A DNA stretch of 8,159 nt from DASPKW01 sp038244055 (GTDB lineage: Bacteria > Planctomycetota > Phycisphaerae > Tepidisphaerales > Tepidisphaeraceae): NCBI GenBank assembly GCA_038244055.1, contig JBBRTW010000333.1, positions 1 through 8,159 of the forward strand, read 5' to 3'. Below, one piece after another: positions 1 through 7,263 of the stretch (positions are counted from its first letter, which is position 1; every line of letters begins with the position of its first letter). Both the position numbers and the translations under genes were made by a program. Below the pieces are notes generated by a model. The model had not been told where the DNA came from. It saw only the letters and a program-made list of their open reading frames with translations, and ran no database searches.

Positions 1-1832
1 ACCATCTTGCCCACGAAGCGCTTCAAATAATCGGGTGTGTAGTGATTGCCGTAGCCCGCATTCGCCTGCGCGGTCGTTCGCGTTAGAAGCTCTTCATAAA
101 CCCCGCCCGCCTCTGCCGGTTTGCCGGCGTTGAGGTCTTCGCGGAGTTTGCCGTACTGCTCGGCGTTGGCCAGGCCTTCTGAGTTCATCGCCACCCGCGC
201 CATCGCGGTCGAGTCATCCTGGGCGGCCGACAATGCCTGATCCAATAGCTTCCGGCACCGCGCCAACCGCTCGGGCGTATACATGCGCGGCAGTGAGAAA
301 AAGCTCCCCGCGTGCGTCGGCAATTCCGCGAAGGCTTTATCCAGCTCACTCCAATACTGCTTCATCACCGGCCCGGCGGCCGGGCCGTAGAACTTCGCGT
401 AGTAATCGTTCATCACCGCATCCGTATCGGCCTTGGGGTCGTAGGCCAGGCGAATGCTCAGATACATATGCGGGCCGTAAATCTGCCAGGAGGCCAGCGT
501 CTCCAGATTGATCCCGACCGCGCCGTGCTGGGCGAGGTACGGGATGTCGTGCTTCCAAACCGAGATCATCGAGAAGGGTGCCATGCACTCCGCCAGGTTG
601 TAGTTGTAGGTGCGGTAGGCGATGTTCGGAGAAGCCTTGGTCCATCCATCGATCATCTCCTGCAACTGCACCCGCGATGGACAGACCGGGTTGCCGATCG
701 CATGCAGCCGGCAATAGCGCAGGGGCGCGATCCAGGCGATGAGGCTGGGCTCCAGTTTCATTCCCCGCGTCGGGGCCTGCGTGTAATCGGCGTAGCAGTA
801 AAAATTCAGCTTCGCCGCCGGAAACTTCACCCGCACCTGCCGGGCGATATCGTTGAAGAAATCGACATAGCGGTCCGTGATGCAGACGCGCCCGGAGGAA
901 GGTTCAATCGAATCCTTATCATCCTGGGCCCGGCATTTCTCGCACTCGCAATACCCAATCCCATCCGGCGGCGAGATCGAGGCGCTATTCCCTCCGCTCT
1001 GCCCCAGCAGCGCCATCACGCCCTCGGCGAACACCTTTCTTAATTGGGGATTCGAGGTGCAATACCACTCCCCCTGCTTTCGCTCGCCATTTCGCAGCGC
1101 GAAGTATTCCGGATGCGCTTGAAAGAGATCCTTGGAAACATAATGCCCCCAGGCGTGGGCCGCGTTCATCTGCAAGCCCCCCGCCCCGTTCCAGATTTTC
1201 CAGAGCGAGTTGCCCGACCAGTTCGAGCCCCAGATCGTGCGCATCGCCAGACCGGGCTTCTCGTGGAGGTCCATCTCCTTGACGGTCAGTGTCGCGGTTT
1301 TCGGATAGACCTCTCCCATGGCCGAATCCATGAAATAGCGGCAACCCATTTCCTCCAGCAGCCGGCAGGCCGCTTTGACGGTCGATTGTCCATCCTGCCC
1401 GGCAAGCAGGATCCGTTTTCCATCGCAGACCACTTTCAGCCCCTCATGAGTGGAGCTGTCGATGTCATCGATCTTTAGGCCCGCCTTCACCGCGGCCTGG
1501 CCGACATAGATCGCCGCCTGCCCCTCACCCGCCTTGGCCGCAATCGGCAGATCCGCGCCCGTCATCTTCTTGATCCAGTCCGCCAGCACCTTCCCGGCCA
1601 TGGTATCCCCGCCCGCACCATCCACGCGCCGGGGAGCCTTCTTCGCCCCTTTGGCCTTGCCCTTGGCCGGCGCGGGCTCGGGCGCTTCGGCCGCTTCGGC
1701 ATTGGGATCGACCACGATCACCGCCACGGCCTTCCCGTTCACCACGAGGTCCAAAGCCCTTGCCGGCGCTGTCGCAAGCAACCCAGCGCACACGGCAACG
1801 AGACCCACGAGCGATCGCCAGATTGCGGTCAT
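1..1832 (-). CDS. Secreted DUF4838 domain protein, 3' end outside window
   Basis: The frame is open from an ATG at 1832 to the window edge, giving 610 codons with no stop, so the C-terminus is missing. Residues 1-26 form a Sec signal peptide: W5 R6, a hydrophobic stretch, and a PARA cleavage site before LDL. Residues 45-70 are an Ala/Pro/Lys-rich stretch that looks like a flexible insert. Residues 75-180 resemble the N-terminal accessory domain of GH67 alpha-glucuronidases (QSTVKAACRLLEEMGCRYF). About 190-450 match DUF4838, with the signature ISPPDGIGYCECEKC at 286-300. Family members are large secreted proteins of planctomycetes and related bacteria, thought to act on glycans; the reaction is not known to me. 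The Cys pair in CECEKC may be structural or bind metal. The gene follows a Tat-exported oxidoreductase by 106 bases, which suggests a shared sugar-processing role. The family call is firm; the function is inferred. Confidence 0.85.
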   Translation of the reverse strand, partial: MTAIWRSLVGLVAVCAGLLATAPARALDLVVNGKAVAVIVVDPNAEAAEAPEPAPAKGKAKGAKKAPRRVDGAGGDTMAGKVLADWIKKMTGADLPIAAKAGEGQAAIYVGQAAVKAGLKIDDIDSSTHEGLKVVCDGKRILLAGQDGQSTVKAACRLLEEMGCRYFMDSAMGEVYPKTATLTVKEMDLHEKPGLAMRTIWGSNWSGNSLWKIWNGAGGLQMNAAHAWGHYVSKDLFQAHPEYFALRNGERKQGEWYCTSNPQLRKVFAEGVMALLGQSGGNSASISPPDGIGYCECEKCRAQDDKDSIEPSSGRVCITDRYVDFFNDIARQVRVKFPAAKLNFYCYADYTQAPTRGMKLEPSLIAWIAPLRYCRLHAIGNPVCPSRVQLQEMIDGWTKASPNIAYRTYNYNLAECMAPFSMISVWKHDIPYLAQHGAVGINLETLASWQIYGPHMYLSIRLAYDPKADTDAVMNDYYAKFYGPAAGPVMKQYWSELDKAFAELPTHAGSFFSLPRMYTPERLARCRKLLDQALSAAQDDSTAMARVAMNSEGLANAEQYGKLREDLNAGKPAEAGGVYEELLTRTTAQANAGYGNHYTPDYLKRFVGKM

Positions 1833-1839
1833 TTGCCTG

Positions 1840-1845
1840 CTCCTT
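1840..1845 (-). promoter_or_regulatory. Shine-Dalgarno site of the DUF4838 gene
   Basis: The minus strand reads AAGGAG, then seven bases, then the ATG at 1832. It is a strong, well-placed ribosome binding site and fixes the start directly before the signal peptide. Confidence 0.75.
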
Positions 1846-1938
1846 ATCGAATGAGATCGATCGATCAGCGCAATCCGCGCCGCGAACCTTGACTCACAGG
1901 CTACTCCCGCCGCCAATCACCGTTGACCGTTTCGGATG

Positions 1939-3228
1939 TCACCCCGCCCATTCAGCGCCATCCGTCGGCAGATCGAGCTTGGCATCGATCTTCTGGCCGC
2001 TGGCGATCAGTTCATCCCAGGTGACGGTCTTGCCGCTGTAGGCCGCCGTTCGCCCGAGAATCGCGGTGAGCGTGCTGGTCGCGCCGATCTCGGCGTTGTT
2101 GAGAGTGTTGCCGGCCAGGAACGCCTGGCAGAAGTTCTGAATGTTGGTCGCCGCCCCCTCCTTGTAAATCCGCGCTGTGTTGCCGCCCTTGTAGCCCGTG
2201 TCCTTGGCGCGGACGACCACGATCCCGCCGTAATGCGATTCCACCGTGCCCTTGGCGCCGCAGAGGCGAACGCAGAGGTCATCGAAACTGGTGGTGAACT
2301 GCGCGGAGGAAAAATCGATAATGACCTCATCCGGATAGGTGAAGTTCACCGCGAAATGGTCCCAGCAATCGCCGACATCCACGCGCGCCTTGCGACCGCC
2401 CGTCCCGGTGGCCTTGAGCGGATGATTCTGCAGGAACCAGTTGGCGACATCGATCACATGGATGTTCTGCTCGACGATAATGTCGCCCGACAGCGCCTGA
2501 TCGAACACCCAGTTGCGCAGGCGGGCCATCGGCGATTTATTTTTCGGATCGGCCTGCGGATTGAGCCGGCCGGCGTAGTAATAGGCCTGCCCGATCACCG
2601 GCGTGCCGATCATGCCTTCGTGAATCGCCTTGGCCGCACCCTGGTAAAATTCATTGGCGCGGGTCTGGAAATCCACCAGCAGCGAAAGGTTTTTCGATGC
2701 GGCTTTCTTCCCGGTCGCGGTGATGTTCAATGCCCCGGCCACATCCACCGCCACGGGTTTGGCGAGGTACACATGCTTGCCCGCCTCGATCGCGGCCGCC
2801 GCCTGTTCCGGGTGGAAATAGGGCGGGCTGGCGATCGCCACCGCATCGACATCGGTCTCGAGCATCTTTCGAAAGCCGTCGAGCCCGGCGAACTGCCGCT
2901 CCTTGGCGACGCCGAACTTCTCGCCGGCTTCGGCGGCGCGACTGCGGAAGTAATCGTGAACGGCCGTGACCTTCGCGAGCCCCGATTGATTGAATAAATC
3001 CATCAGGAACTTCCCGCGCCCGCCCGATCCGATCACGCCCACGCGCACCTTCTTATCCGGCGGCGCATCGGCCGTCTTGTTTTGAACAGCGCCGGTCGGC
3101 GCGCCCTCGGCCCCCAGCAGCACGCCCGCCGCCGACAACCCAATTCCCGCGACGCCGGCGGCCTTCAAAAAGCCGCGGCGGTCGAAACGTTCCAATTCCA
3201 TGGGTCGTGATGGGATGCCGGATGACAT
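1939..3228 (-). CDS. Tat-exported Gfo/Idh/MocA family oxidoreductase
   Basis: The protein has 429 residues. A twin-arginine motif, RRGFLK (17-22), precedes a hydrophobic Ala/Gly segment (23-40), so it should be exported folded through the Tat system. The mature part opens with a Rossmann fold (KVRVGVIGSGGRG, 60-72) for NAD(P). It then has the helix and loop GKHVYLAKPVAVD (150-162), where most relatives have EKP. The C-terminal half has the family's substrate-domain pattern around QNIHVIDVANW (254-264), with H257 a likely active-site residue. Family members oxidise or reduce sugars and cyclitols; the substrate here cannot be read from the sequence. An ATG 36 bases upstream (3264) is open too, but the one at 3228 has the ribosome binding site and puts the Tat motif at the usual distance. 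The downstream DUF4838 gene suggests joint carbohydrate processing. The Glu-to-Ala change in EKP is the main oddity. Confidence 0.9.
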   Translation of the reverse strand: MSSGIPSRPMELERFDRRGFLKAAGVAGIGLSAAGVLLGAEGAPTGAVQNKTADAPPDKKVRVGVIGSGGRGKFLMDLFNQSGLAKVTAVHDYFRSRAAEAGEKFGVAKERQFAGLDGFRKMLETDVDAVAIASPPYFHPEQAAAAIEAGKHVYLAKPVAVDVAGALNITATGKKAASKNLSLLVDFQTRANEFYQGAAKAIHEGMIGTPVIGQAYYYAGRLNPQADPKNKSPMARLRNWVFDQALSGDIIVEQNIHVIDVANWFLQNHPLKATGTGGRKARVDVGDCWDHFAVNFTYPDEVIIDFSSAQFTTSFDDLCVRLCGAKGTVESHYGGIVVVRAKDTGYKGGNTARIYKEGAATNIQNFCQAFLAGNTLNNAEIGATSTLTAILGRTAAYSGKTVTWDELIASGQKIDAKLDLPTDGAEWAG

Positions 3229-3236
3229 GATCTGAT

Positions 3237-3241
3237 CCTCC
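3237..3241 (-). promoter_or_regulatory. Shine-Dalgarno site deciding the oxidoreductase start
   Basis: GGAGG on the minus strand lies eight bases before the ATG at 3228. It would lie inside the coding sequence if the upstream ATG at 3264 were used, so it favours the shorter protein. Confidence 0.7.
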
Positions 3242-3242
3242 A

Positions 3243-3293
3243 GTGTGTGCTGGAATTGTCCCACACACCCGCTCTATCGCAATGGGGGGCGGG
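3243..3293. other. Two small hairpins in the ankyrin-oxidoreductase spacer
   Basis: GTGTGTG (3243-3249) pairs with CACACAC (3262-3268) across a 12-base loop. CCCGC (3268-3272) pairs with GCGGG (3289-3293). They share one base, so they would compete slightly. They lie after the stop of the ankyrin gene and just before the oxidoreductase ribosome binding site. They could end the upstream transcript or form a leader structure. No T-run follows on the minus strand, so a standard intrinsic terminator is not supported. The second hairpin resembles a worn copy of the palindromes at 6978-7041 and 7201-7263. Confidence 0.35.
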
Positions 3294-3321
3294 TCAGAGT
3301 CGGATCAAACTGATCTGGTTT

Positions 3322-4329
3322 CTATTCTTCGTCGCCGGGCTTGGGGAGCGGCTCGAGAATTCCCACTTTGCCGGTCTTGGGATCGATCGCGCCATGCTTG
3401 ATCAGGAGGTTGATGAGCCGCAGCCGATCCTTTTTCCCCGCCAGGATGGCCAGCTCCATCGGCGTTTTCTTGTCGTTGTCTTTCGCATCCACTTCCGCGT
3501 CCAGCGACAGCAGAAGGTCCGCCATGTCCAGCCGGTTGTAGAAGGCCGCCTCGTGCAGCGCGGTATGGCCATTGAATCCTTTGGCGTTCACATCCGCCTG
3601 CTTCTGAGTGATCAGATAATTCACCAGCGGCCGGGCATCGCCGATTGGACTTGAGGCGGCCGAATGAATCGGGAGCATATTCCAGTGCCCGCGCTCATCC
3701 ACCTTGAGGCCGCTGTCCAGGAGCAGTTCCACGACCTCCTTTCGCGAATAACGGCAGGCCGCGTGAAGCGCGGTATCGTTGGCCTTATCGCGCGCCTTGG
3801 GATCGACACCCGCCTTGATTAAAAATTCGGCCATCTCCCGGCTGGAGGCGGTCCAGAGAAGCGTCTCCCCGTCGCGCTCGCGGGCTTTCACATCCACGCC
3901 CTGCTCGATCAGGTATTTCACCACCGGGATGCTGTCGGACTCCACCGCCAGCCATGCCATGCTCCACCCCTCATCGGTTTTCACGCTCATGTCCGGCTTG
4001 CGCTCGATGATCGCCTGCGCAAGCGGCACCATCCGCGACGAAACCGCAATCGCAATGGGCGTCGTGCCATTCGTCGGCGTCCGCGCCAGTTCGGGATGCT
4101 CGGCGAGAATTTTGCGCACCGTATCGACATCGCGGAAGACCATCGCATTGAAAAACTGCCGCGAGGGGGTCATCTCCAACTTGGGAAGGCCGTCATCGGT
4201 GTACACTTTGACAGGCGGCTTACCTTGCGAGGGGGCAGTCGCCGGCCCCGCCAAAGAGTTATTATTTCGCTTGCATCCACCGCCTGTTGTTATCCCGACG
4301 AGCGCCAAAGCGAGGCCGAGTGTCTTCAT
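3322..4329 (-). CDS. Ankyrin-repeat lipoprotein
   Basis: From the ATG at 4329 the protein has 335 residues. Residues 1-19 look like a lipoprotein signal peptide: K2, a hydrophobic run LGLALALVGI, and a Cys at 19 after TTGGG. The -3 position is Gly rather than the usual Leu, so lipidation is likely but not certain. Residues 20-50 are a Pro/Ala-rich linker. About seven ankyrin repeats span 54-317. The clearest are DTALHAACRYSRKEVVELLL (185-204), HTALHEAAFYNRLDMADLLL (255-274) and KTPMELAILAGKKDRLRLIN (288-307). Ankyrin repeats bind other proteins, so this is probably a membrane-anchored binding protein in the periplasm; the partner is unknown. An in-frame ATG at 4428 has a GAGGA nine bases upstream and would add 33 residues. 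I prefer 4329 because it gives a compact signal peptide. A TATAAG at 4462-4467 (minus strand) could be a -10 element but lacks a good -35. Confidence 0.85.
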   Translation of the reverse strand: MKTLGLALALVGITTGGGCKRNNNSLAGPATAPSQGKPPVKVYTDDGLPKLEMTPSRQFFNAMVFRDVDTVRKILAEHPELARTPTNGTTPIAIAVSSRMVPLAQAIIERKPDMSVKTDEGWSMAWLAVESDSIPVVKYLIEQGVDVKARERDGETLLWTASSREMAEFLIKAGVDPKARDKANDTALHAACRYSRKEVVELLLDSGLKVDERGHWNMLPIHSAASSPIGDARPLVNYLITQKQADVNAKGFNGHTALHEAAFYNRLDMADLLLSLDAEVDAKDNDKKTPMELAILAGKKDRLRLINLLIKHGAIDPKTGKVGILEPLPKPGDEE

Positions 4330-4539
4330 CACCCCGAATAGCGCAAAACGCCAACGGAAGTCGTGTGAACGTACTGAGTCCCGACACGCCAACCCCGCCC
4401 GAGCCGCATGATTGCGCAATGCTGTCATTACCTCATATCCTCGCGCCTGACCCCTGCCTTCCTTATACCATACCCCAAAAACACCGACCGAGTTCGCCCC
4501 GACGAAAAATCACCTAAAAGGTCTTGTTATCGGCCTCGG

Positions 4540-4574
4540 CAGCCGTCAATATGCCCAAAAGCATATCGCGGCTG
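4540..4574 (-). terminator. Hairpin just past the inositol phosphate synthase gene
   Basis: CAGCCG (4540-4545) pairs with CGGCTG (4569-4574), and ATATGC (4549-4554) pairs with GCATAT (4561-4566). An internal loop separates the two stems and the apical loop is CCAAAA. It starts 20 bases past the stop at 4594. A short T-run occurs only about 20 bases further on, so it may be an imperfect terminator or a transcript-end stabiliser. Confidence 0.4.
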
Positions 4575-4593
4575 ACGATTCCCTCAATTTCGA

Positions 4594-5721
4594 CTACCGG
4601 CTACCCACCGTCGAGCCGCGCCCCACTTTGGCCTTGGCGATCGTACCCACAATAAACTCCTCAAGAGCCAGGCGCGCTTCCGAATCGATCATCTGCCGGG
4701 GCGGGTGCTTCATGCACCAGGCGGACACCTCTTCCAACGGGCCAGCCAGACCCGCATCCCGCGCCAGTTTGCAGCAGCGAATCGCATCCACCACCACCCC
4801 GGCCGAGTTCGGCGAATCTTCCACCGCCAGGCGCAGTTCCAAATTCATCCCGACGCCGCCAAATCCGGTGCCTTCAATGCGCAGGAAGCAGACCTTCTGA
4901 TCCTTCTGAAAGGGCACGAAATCGCTCGGGCCGATATGGATTTGATCCTTCTCCAGCGGGACGTCCAACTGGCTCTGCACCGCCTCGGTCTTGGAGATTT
5001 TCTTGCTGGCCAGGCGCTGGCGGTTGAGCATATTCAGGAAATCGGTGTTCCCACCGGTGTTGAGCTGATAGGTCGATTCGATGGTGACGCCGCGATCGTT
5101 AAATAAGCGCGCCAGCGTGCGATGGGTGATGGTCGCGCCCACCTGGGCCTTCACATCATCTCCCGCACAGGGAATCCCCTTCTCGCGGAATTTCTCAGCC
5201 CATTTCGGATCGGAAACAATGAAACAGGGCACGCAATTCACCATCGATACGCCCGCATCCAGGCAGGCCTGCGCATATACTTCAGTTGCCTTCTGCGCGC
5301 CCACCGGCATATAGCTGACGAGGATTTCCGCCTTCGACTCCCGCAATACCTTGACGATATCCACCGGCTGATGCCCGGCCGGCTCGAAACGCTGATGGAT
5401 CGGGTAATCCATCATATGATCGGGCACGCCATCGAGGATCGGGCCCATCTGCACCGTAACCCCGCTGGCCGGGACTTCTTTGCAGAAAACCTGCGTGTTG
5501 TTGGGGAGGGCGAAGATCGCTTCCTCAACAGGCCGGCCCACCTTACGGGCATCGACATCGAACGCGGCCACCACCTGAATATCCGCCACGCTCCACCCGC
5601 CCAGGAGCGGATGTTGCAGGCCAACCGTGCTACTTTCCGGCCGGGCATAATGGGCGATCCCCTGCACCAGCGAACTGGCGCAGTTCCCGACACCGGCAAT
5701 CGCAATCCGAATCTTCGACAT
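4594..5721 (-). CDS. ino1: myo-Inositol-1-phosphate synthase (EC 5.5.1.4)
   Basis: The 375-residue protein is an NAD-dependent cytosolic enzyme that turns D-glucose 6-phosphate into 1L-myo-inositol 1-phosphate, the first step of inositol synthesis. It begins with the dinucleotide-binding segment RIAIAGVGNCASSLVQG (5-21). The family signatures follow: GDDVKAQVGATITHR (187-201), NTGGNTDFLNM (221-231) with SKKISKTEAV just after (239-248), and EDSPNSAGVVVDAIR (301-315). The conserved lysines in these blocks fit the known active site. The length and motifs match the short bacterial/archaeal form, such as mycobacterial Ino1, not the roughly 530-residue yeast form. An AAGGA lies nine bases before the ATG and supports the start. 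No inositol monophosphatase or phosphatidylinositol synthase gene is in the window, so the end product cannot be told from context. Confidence 0.95.
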   Translation of the reverse strand: MSKIRIAIAGVGNCASSLVQGIAHYARPESSTVGLQHPLLGGWSVADIQVVAAFDVDARKVGRPVEEAIFALPNNTQVFCKEVPASGVTVQMGPILDGVPDHMMDYPIHQRFEPAGHQPVDIVKVLRESKAEILVSYMPVGAQKATEVYAQACLDAGVSMVNCVPCFIVSDPKWAEKFREKGIPCAGDDVKAQVGATITHRTLARLFNDRGVTIESTYQLNTGGNTDFLNMLNRQRLASKKISKTEAVQSQLDVPLEKDQIHIGPSDFVPFQKDQKVCFLRIEGTGFGGVGMNLELRLAVEDSPNSAGVVVDAIRCCKLARDAGLAGPLEEVSAWCMKHPPRQMIDSEARLALEEFIVGTIAKAKVGRGSTVGSR

Positions 5722-5861
5722 CGACGTAAGTCCTTATTGCAGCGACGTTCTAACCGCCACCCGGCGACGGTTCATTGTACCCGATTTTCACACGGGCGTT
5801 GTCTCTGTCTCGTTCCACAACCTTACCGCAATGGCGCCGGGCGGCAGGAGTGAACCATCAC

Positions 5862-6425
5862 TCACACCTGCTGATCTTTCAACCGCAATCTGGCCAATAC
5901 TTCGACATTCCCCTGGCCTCCGGTGATGGGGCTGCGGACGATGGCCTGAACCTCGAAGCCCAGGGCGCAAATCTCTTCGCCGACGCACTTTACCACTGCA
6001 TCGACTTCGTCCTCGGGCAGGATGCCCTTCTTCAAGCGCCCGGCCTGGGCCTCGTAGTGGGGCTTGATGAGAGTAATCACCGTGCCAGAGGGCGCGAGAA
6101 TCTTCCGGGCGGCCGGGAGGATCATCCGCTGCTTGGTCCACGCGACATCGATGCTGACCAGCGCGACTTTCTCGGGCAGTTCCACATGCATTGCATTGAC
6201 TCGCTCCATGACGATCACGCGCGGGTCCTTGCGGAGTTTCCATTCCAGCACACCATACCCTTTCTCAACCGCGTAGACTTTGGCCGCCCCGCGCTGGAGG
6301 AGACAGTCGACAAACCCGCCGACATTGGAGCCAAGGTCGGCGCAGATCAGGCCGGTCACATCGATGGCGAAGGCCGTCAATGCATGATCGAGTTTCAGGC
6401 CCGCGCGGGAGACGAACTGACTCAT
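5862..6425 (-). CDS. TlyA/FtsJ-like RNA 2'-O-methyltransferase without S4 domain
   Basis: The protein has 187 residues from the ATG at 6425. It starts at once with FVSRAGLKLDHAL (4-16), the segment that follows the S4 RNA-binding domain in TlyA. Next come the SAM-binding motif ADLGSNVGGFVDCLLQRGA (29-47), YAVEKGYGVLEWKLRKDPRV (51-70), SIDVAW (91-96) and LIKPHYEA (119-126), and GNVEVLARL near the end (172-180). The Lys-Asp-Lys-Glu catalytic set of 2'-O-methyltransferases is visible as K11, D93, K121 and E175. TlyA methylates cytidines in 16S and 23S rRNA; because this form lacks the roughly 60-residue S4 domain, its target may differ. In-frame ATGs at 6434 and 6494 would add only 3 or 23 residues that look nothing like S4. 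No clear ribosome binding site precedes any start, so the exact start is open. Confidence 0.85.
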   Translation of the reverse strand: MSQFVSRAGLKLDHALTAFAIDVTGLICADLGSNVGGFVDCLLQRGAAKVYAVEKGYGVLEWKLRKDPRVIVMERVNAMHVELPEKVALVSIDVAWTKQRMILPAARKILAPSGTVITLIKPHYEAQAGRLKKGILPEDEVDAVVKCVGEEICALGFEVQAIVRSPITGGQGNVEVLARLRLKDQQV

Positions 6426-6489
6426 AGGGAGCATGGTACTCGGGAGGAGCGAGAATCGGGCGCGTTTTGACGGGTGATCGAAGAACAAG

Positions 6490-6524
6490 CGCAAAGGAGC
6501 AAATGCTTCGAATGCTCGGTTGCG
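6490..6524. other. Hairpin between the methyltransferase and small-protein genes
   Basis: CGCAAAGGAGCA (6490-6501) faces TGCTCGGTTGCG (6513-6524) with ten of twelve bases pairing and an 11-base loop. It lies in the 212-base spacer upstream of the methyltransferase. It may end the transcript of the small gene, though it is about 110 bases past that stop, or sit in the methyltransferase leader. No T-run was seen. Confidence 0.35.
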
Positions 6525-6616
6525 AGGATTTCAGCAGCGCAGAGTCAATTATCAAAAGTGGAAGTGGCGGCGAGTTCACATCCGGCATTGTTCATTGGAG
6601 TTGATTCGCCCTTCGT

Positions 6617-6638
6617 CATTCCCCATTCCCATTCCCCC
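6617..6638. repeat. Short CATTCCC tandem repeat at the small gene's stop
   Basis: CATTCCC occurs twice in a row (6617-6623, 6624-6630), followed by ATTCCCC. It touches the stop codon of the small gene. It resembles the degenerate CATTCCC/TTCGTCATT strings often seen between genes in planctomycetes; that parallel is from memory. Confidence 0.4.
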
Positions 6639-6898
6639 TACGCGTGTGAGCCGACATAATCGGCGTGCTCGATCGCCTGTCCGCCCGCCGCCGACTCGGC
6701 CACTGATCCTCCCGCGTTCTCCCCCGCGGCGACAGTGGGCATCCGCGCGGACTCGACCGCGGCGCACCGCTCCGCCTCAAACACCTCCAGCAACCGTCGC
6801 CCTTCCTTGGCGCTGGTCTTGTACTTTCCGAAGTAGCCCGGATGCCGCGCCCGGAACTGGCGCTGCCGCTCGAGATTGCTCACCGGTGGAGTACGCAT
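6638..6898 (-). CDS. Small hypothetical protein with ERQRQFRARHPGY motif
   Basis: The frame encodes 86 residues. The N-terminal third (NLERQRQFRARHPGYFGKYK, 8-27) is strongly basic and aromatic, and I recall similar segments at the start of small uncharacterised planctomycete proteins. The rest is Ala/Glu/Gly-rich and low in complexity (about 45-86). There is no signal peptide or membrane segment. The basic start could bind nucleic acid or be a compact helix, but no function is known. The ATG at 6898 has AAGGG only three bases upstream, which is too close for a good ribosome binding site; a GTG at residue 6 is an alternative. The opposite strand is also open here, so the call rests on the motif. 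The gene borders the repeat-rich region to its right. Confidence 0.5.
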   Translation of the reverse strand: MRTPPVSNLERQRQFRARHPGYFGKYKTSAKEGRRLLEVFEAERCAAVESARMPTVAAGENAGGSVAESAAGGQAIEHADYVGSHA

Positions 6899-6977
6899 CT
6901 ACCCTTCATTATCGTCGCGCCATCGTGGGCGCTTGAGGGATTTGGCCCCCCGTCGCCGCTCCTCTCTCAAGTCTTCT

Positions 6978-7041
6978 CCCTCTCCCAAGCCCGGTAAAAG
7001 ACGTCGAATAGTTATATCGCATGTCCGGGCGTGGGACAGGG
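6978..7041. repeat. Palindromic intergenic repeat, copy A
   Basis: A 17-base arm, CCCTCTCCCAAGCCCGG (6978-6994), pairs with 7025-7041 with 15 of 17 matches. The loop is 30 bases and comparatively AT-rich. Arm and loop lengths match copy B at 7201-7263 and the arms share CTCTCCCA, so the two belong to one family. Read as protein it gives the familiar 'LTPALSH' string, the usual trace of such intergenic palindromes. Confidence 0.65.
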
Positions 7042-7172
7042 CGGGGGTGAGGGGTTGTCTCGATCGCGGGAAGAACCTCGATGCTTCAGAATGCTGAAAG
7101 GGGAACGGCCGCTTTTGCAAATGGGAGCGTTCTCGGCCTTCTACTTCGAATGCCCCCTCCAACGGCCTCCAA

Positions 7173-7197
7173 CCCCTCACCCCTCACCCCTCACCCC
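7173..7197. repeat. Heptamer tandem repeat, CCCCTCA x3.5
   Basis: CCCCTCA is repeated at 7173-7179, 7180-7186 and 7187-7193, followed by CCCC. It lies directly to the left of palindrome copy B and probably arose by slippage. Confidence 0.7.
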
Positions 7198-7200
7198 AAC

Positions 7201-7263
7201 CCTCTCCCACGCGGCGATTGGGCAGCGCGGCGAATGAAATCTTCTGTCGCCGCTTGGGAGAGG
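7201..7263. repeat. Palindromic intergenic repeat, copy B
   Basis: CCTCTCCCACGCGGCGA (7201-7217) pairs with 7247-7263, with 16 of 17 matches and a 29-base loop. A wider inverted repeat may enclose it: GAATGCCC at 7148-7155 against GGGCATTC at 7297-7304. That would make a 157-base element with matched ends, like a miniature transposable element. I see no target-site duplication. Confidence 0.7.

Noticed and set aside
312..1043. Plus-strand open frame of 243 codons
   Set aside because: It is the antisense of the DUF4838 gene. The product is Arg/His-rich with no recognisable domain, as expected from a GC-rich shadow frame.
1936..2997. Plus-strand open frame of 353 codons
   Set aside because: It mirrors the oxidoreductase gene almost exactly. 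The minus strand has a Tat signal, a Rossmann motif and a ribosome binding site; the plus strand has none.
5122..5853. Plus-strand open frame of 243 codons
   Set aside because: It is the antisense of ino1, whose family signatures are unmistakable.
5775..6470. Plus-strand open frame of 231 codons
   Set aside because: It is the antisense of the methyltransferase gene, which has all four catalytic residues.
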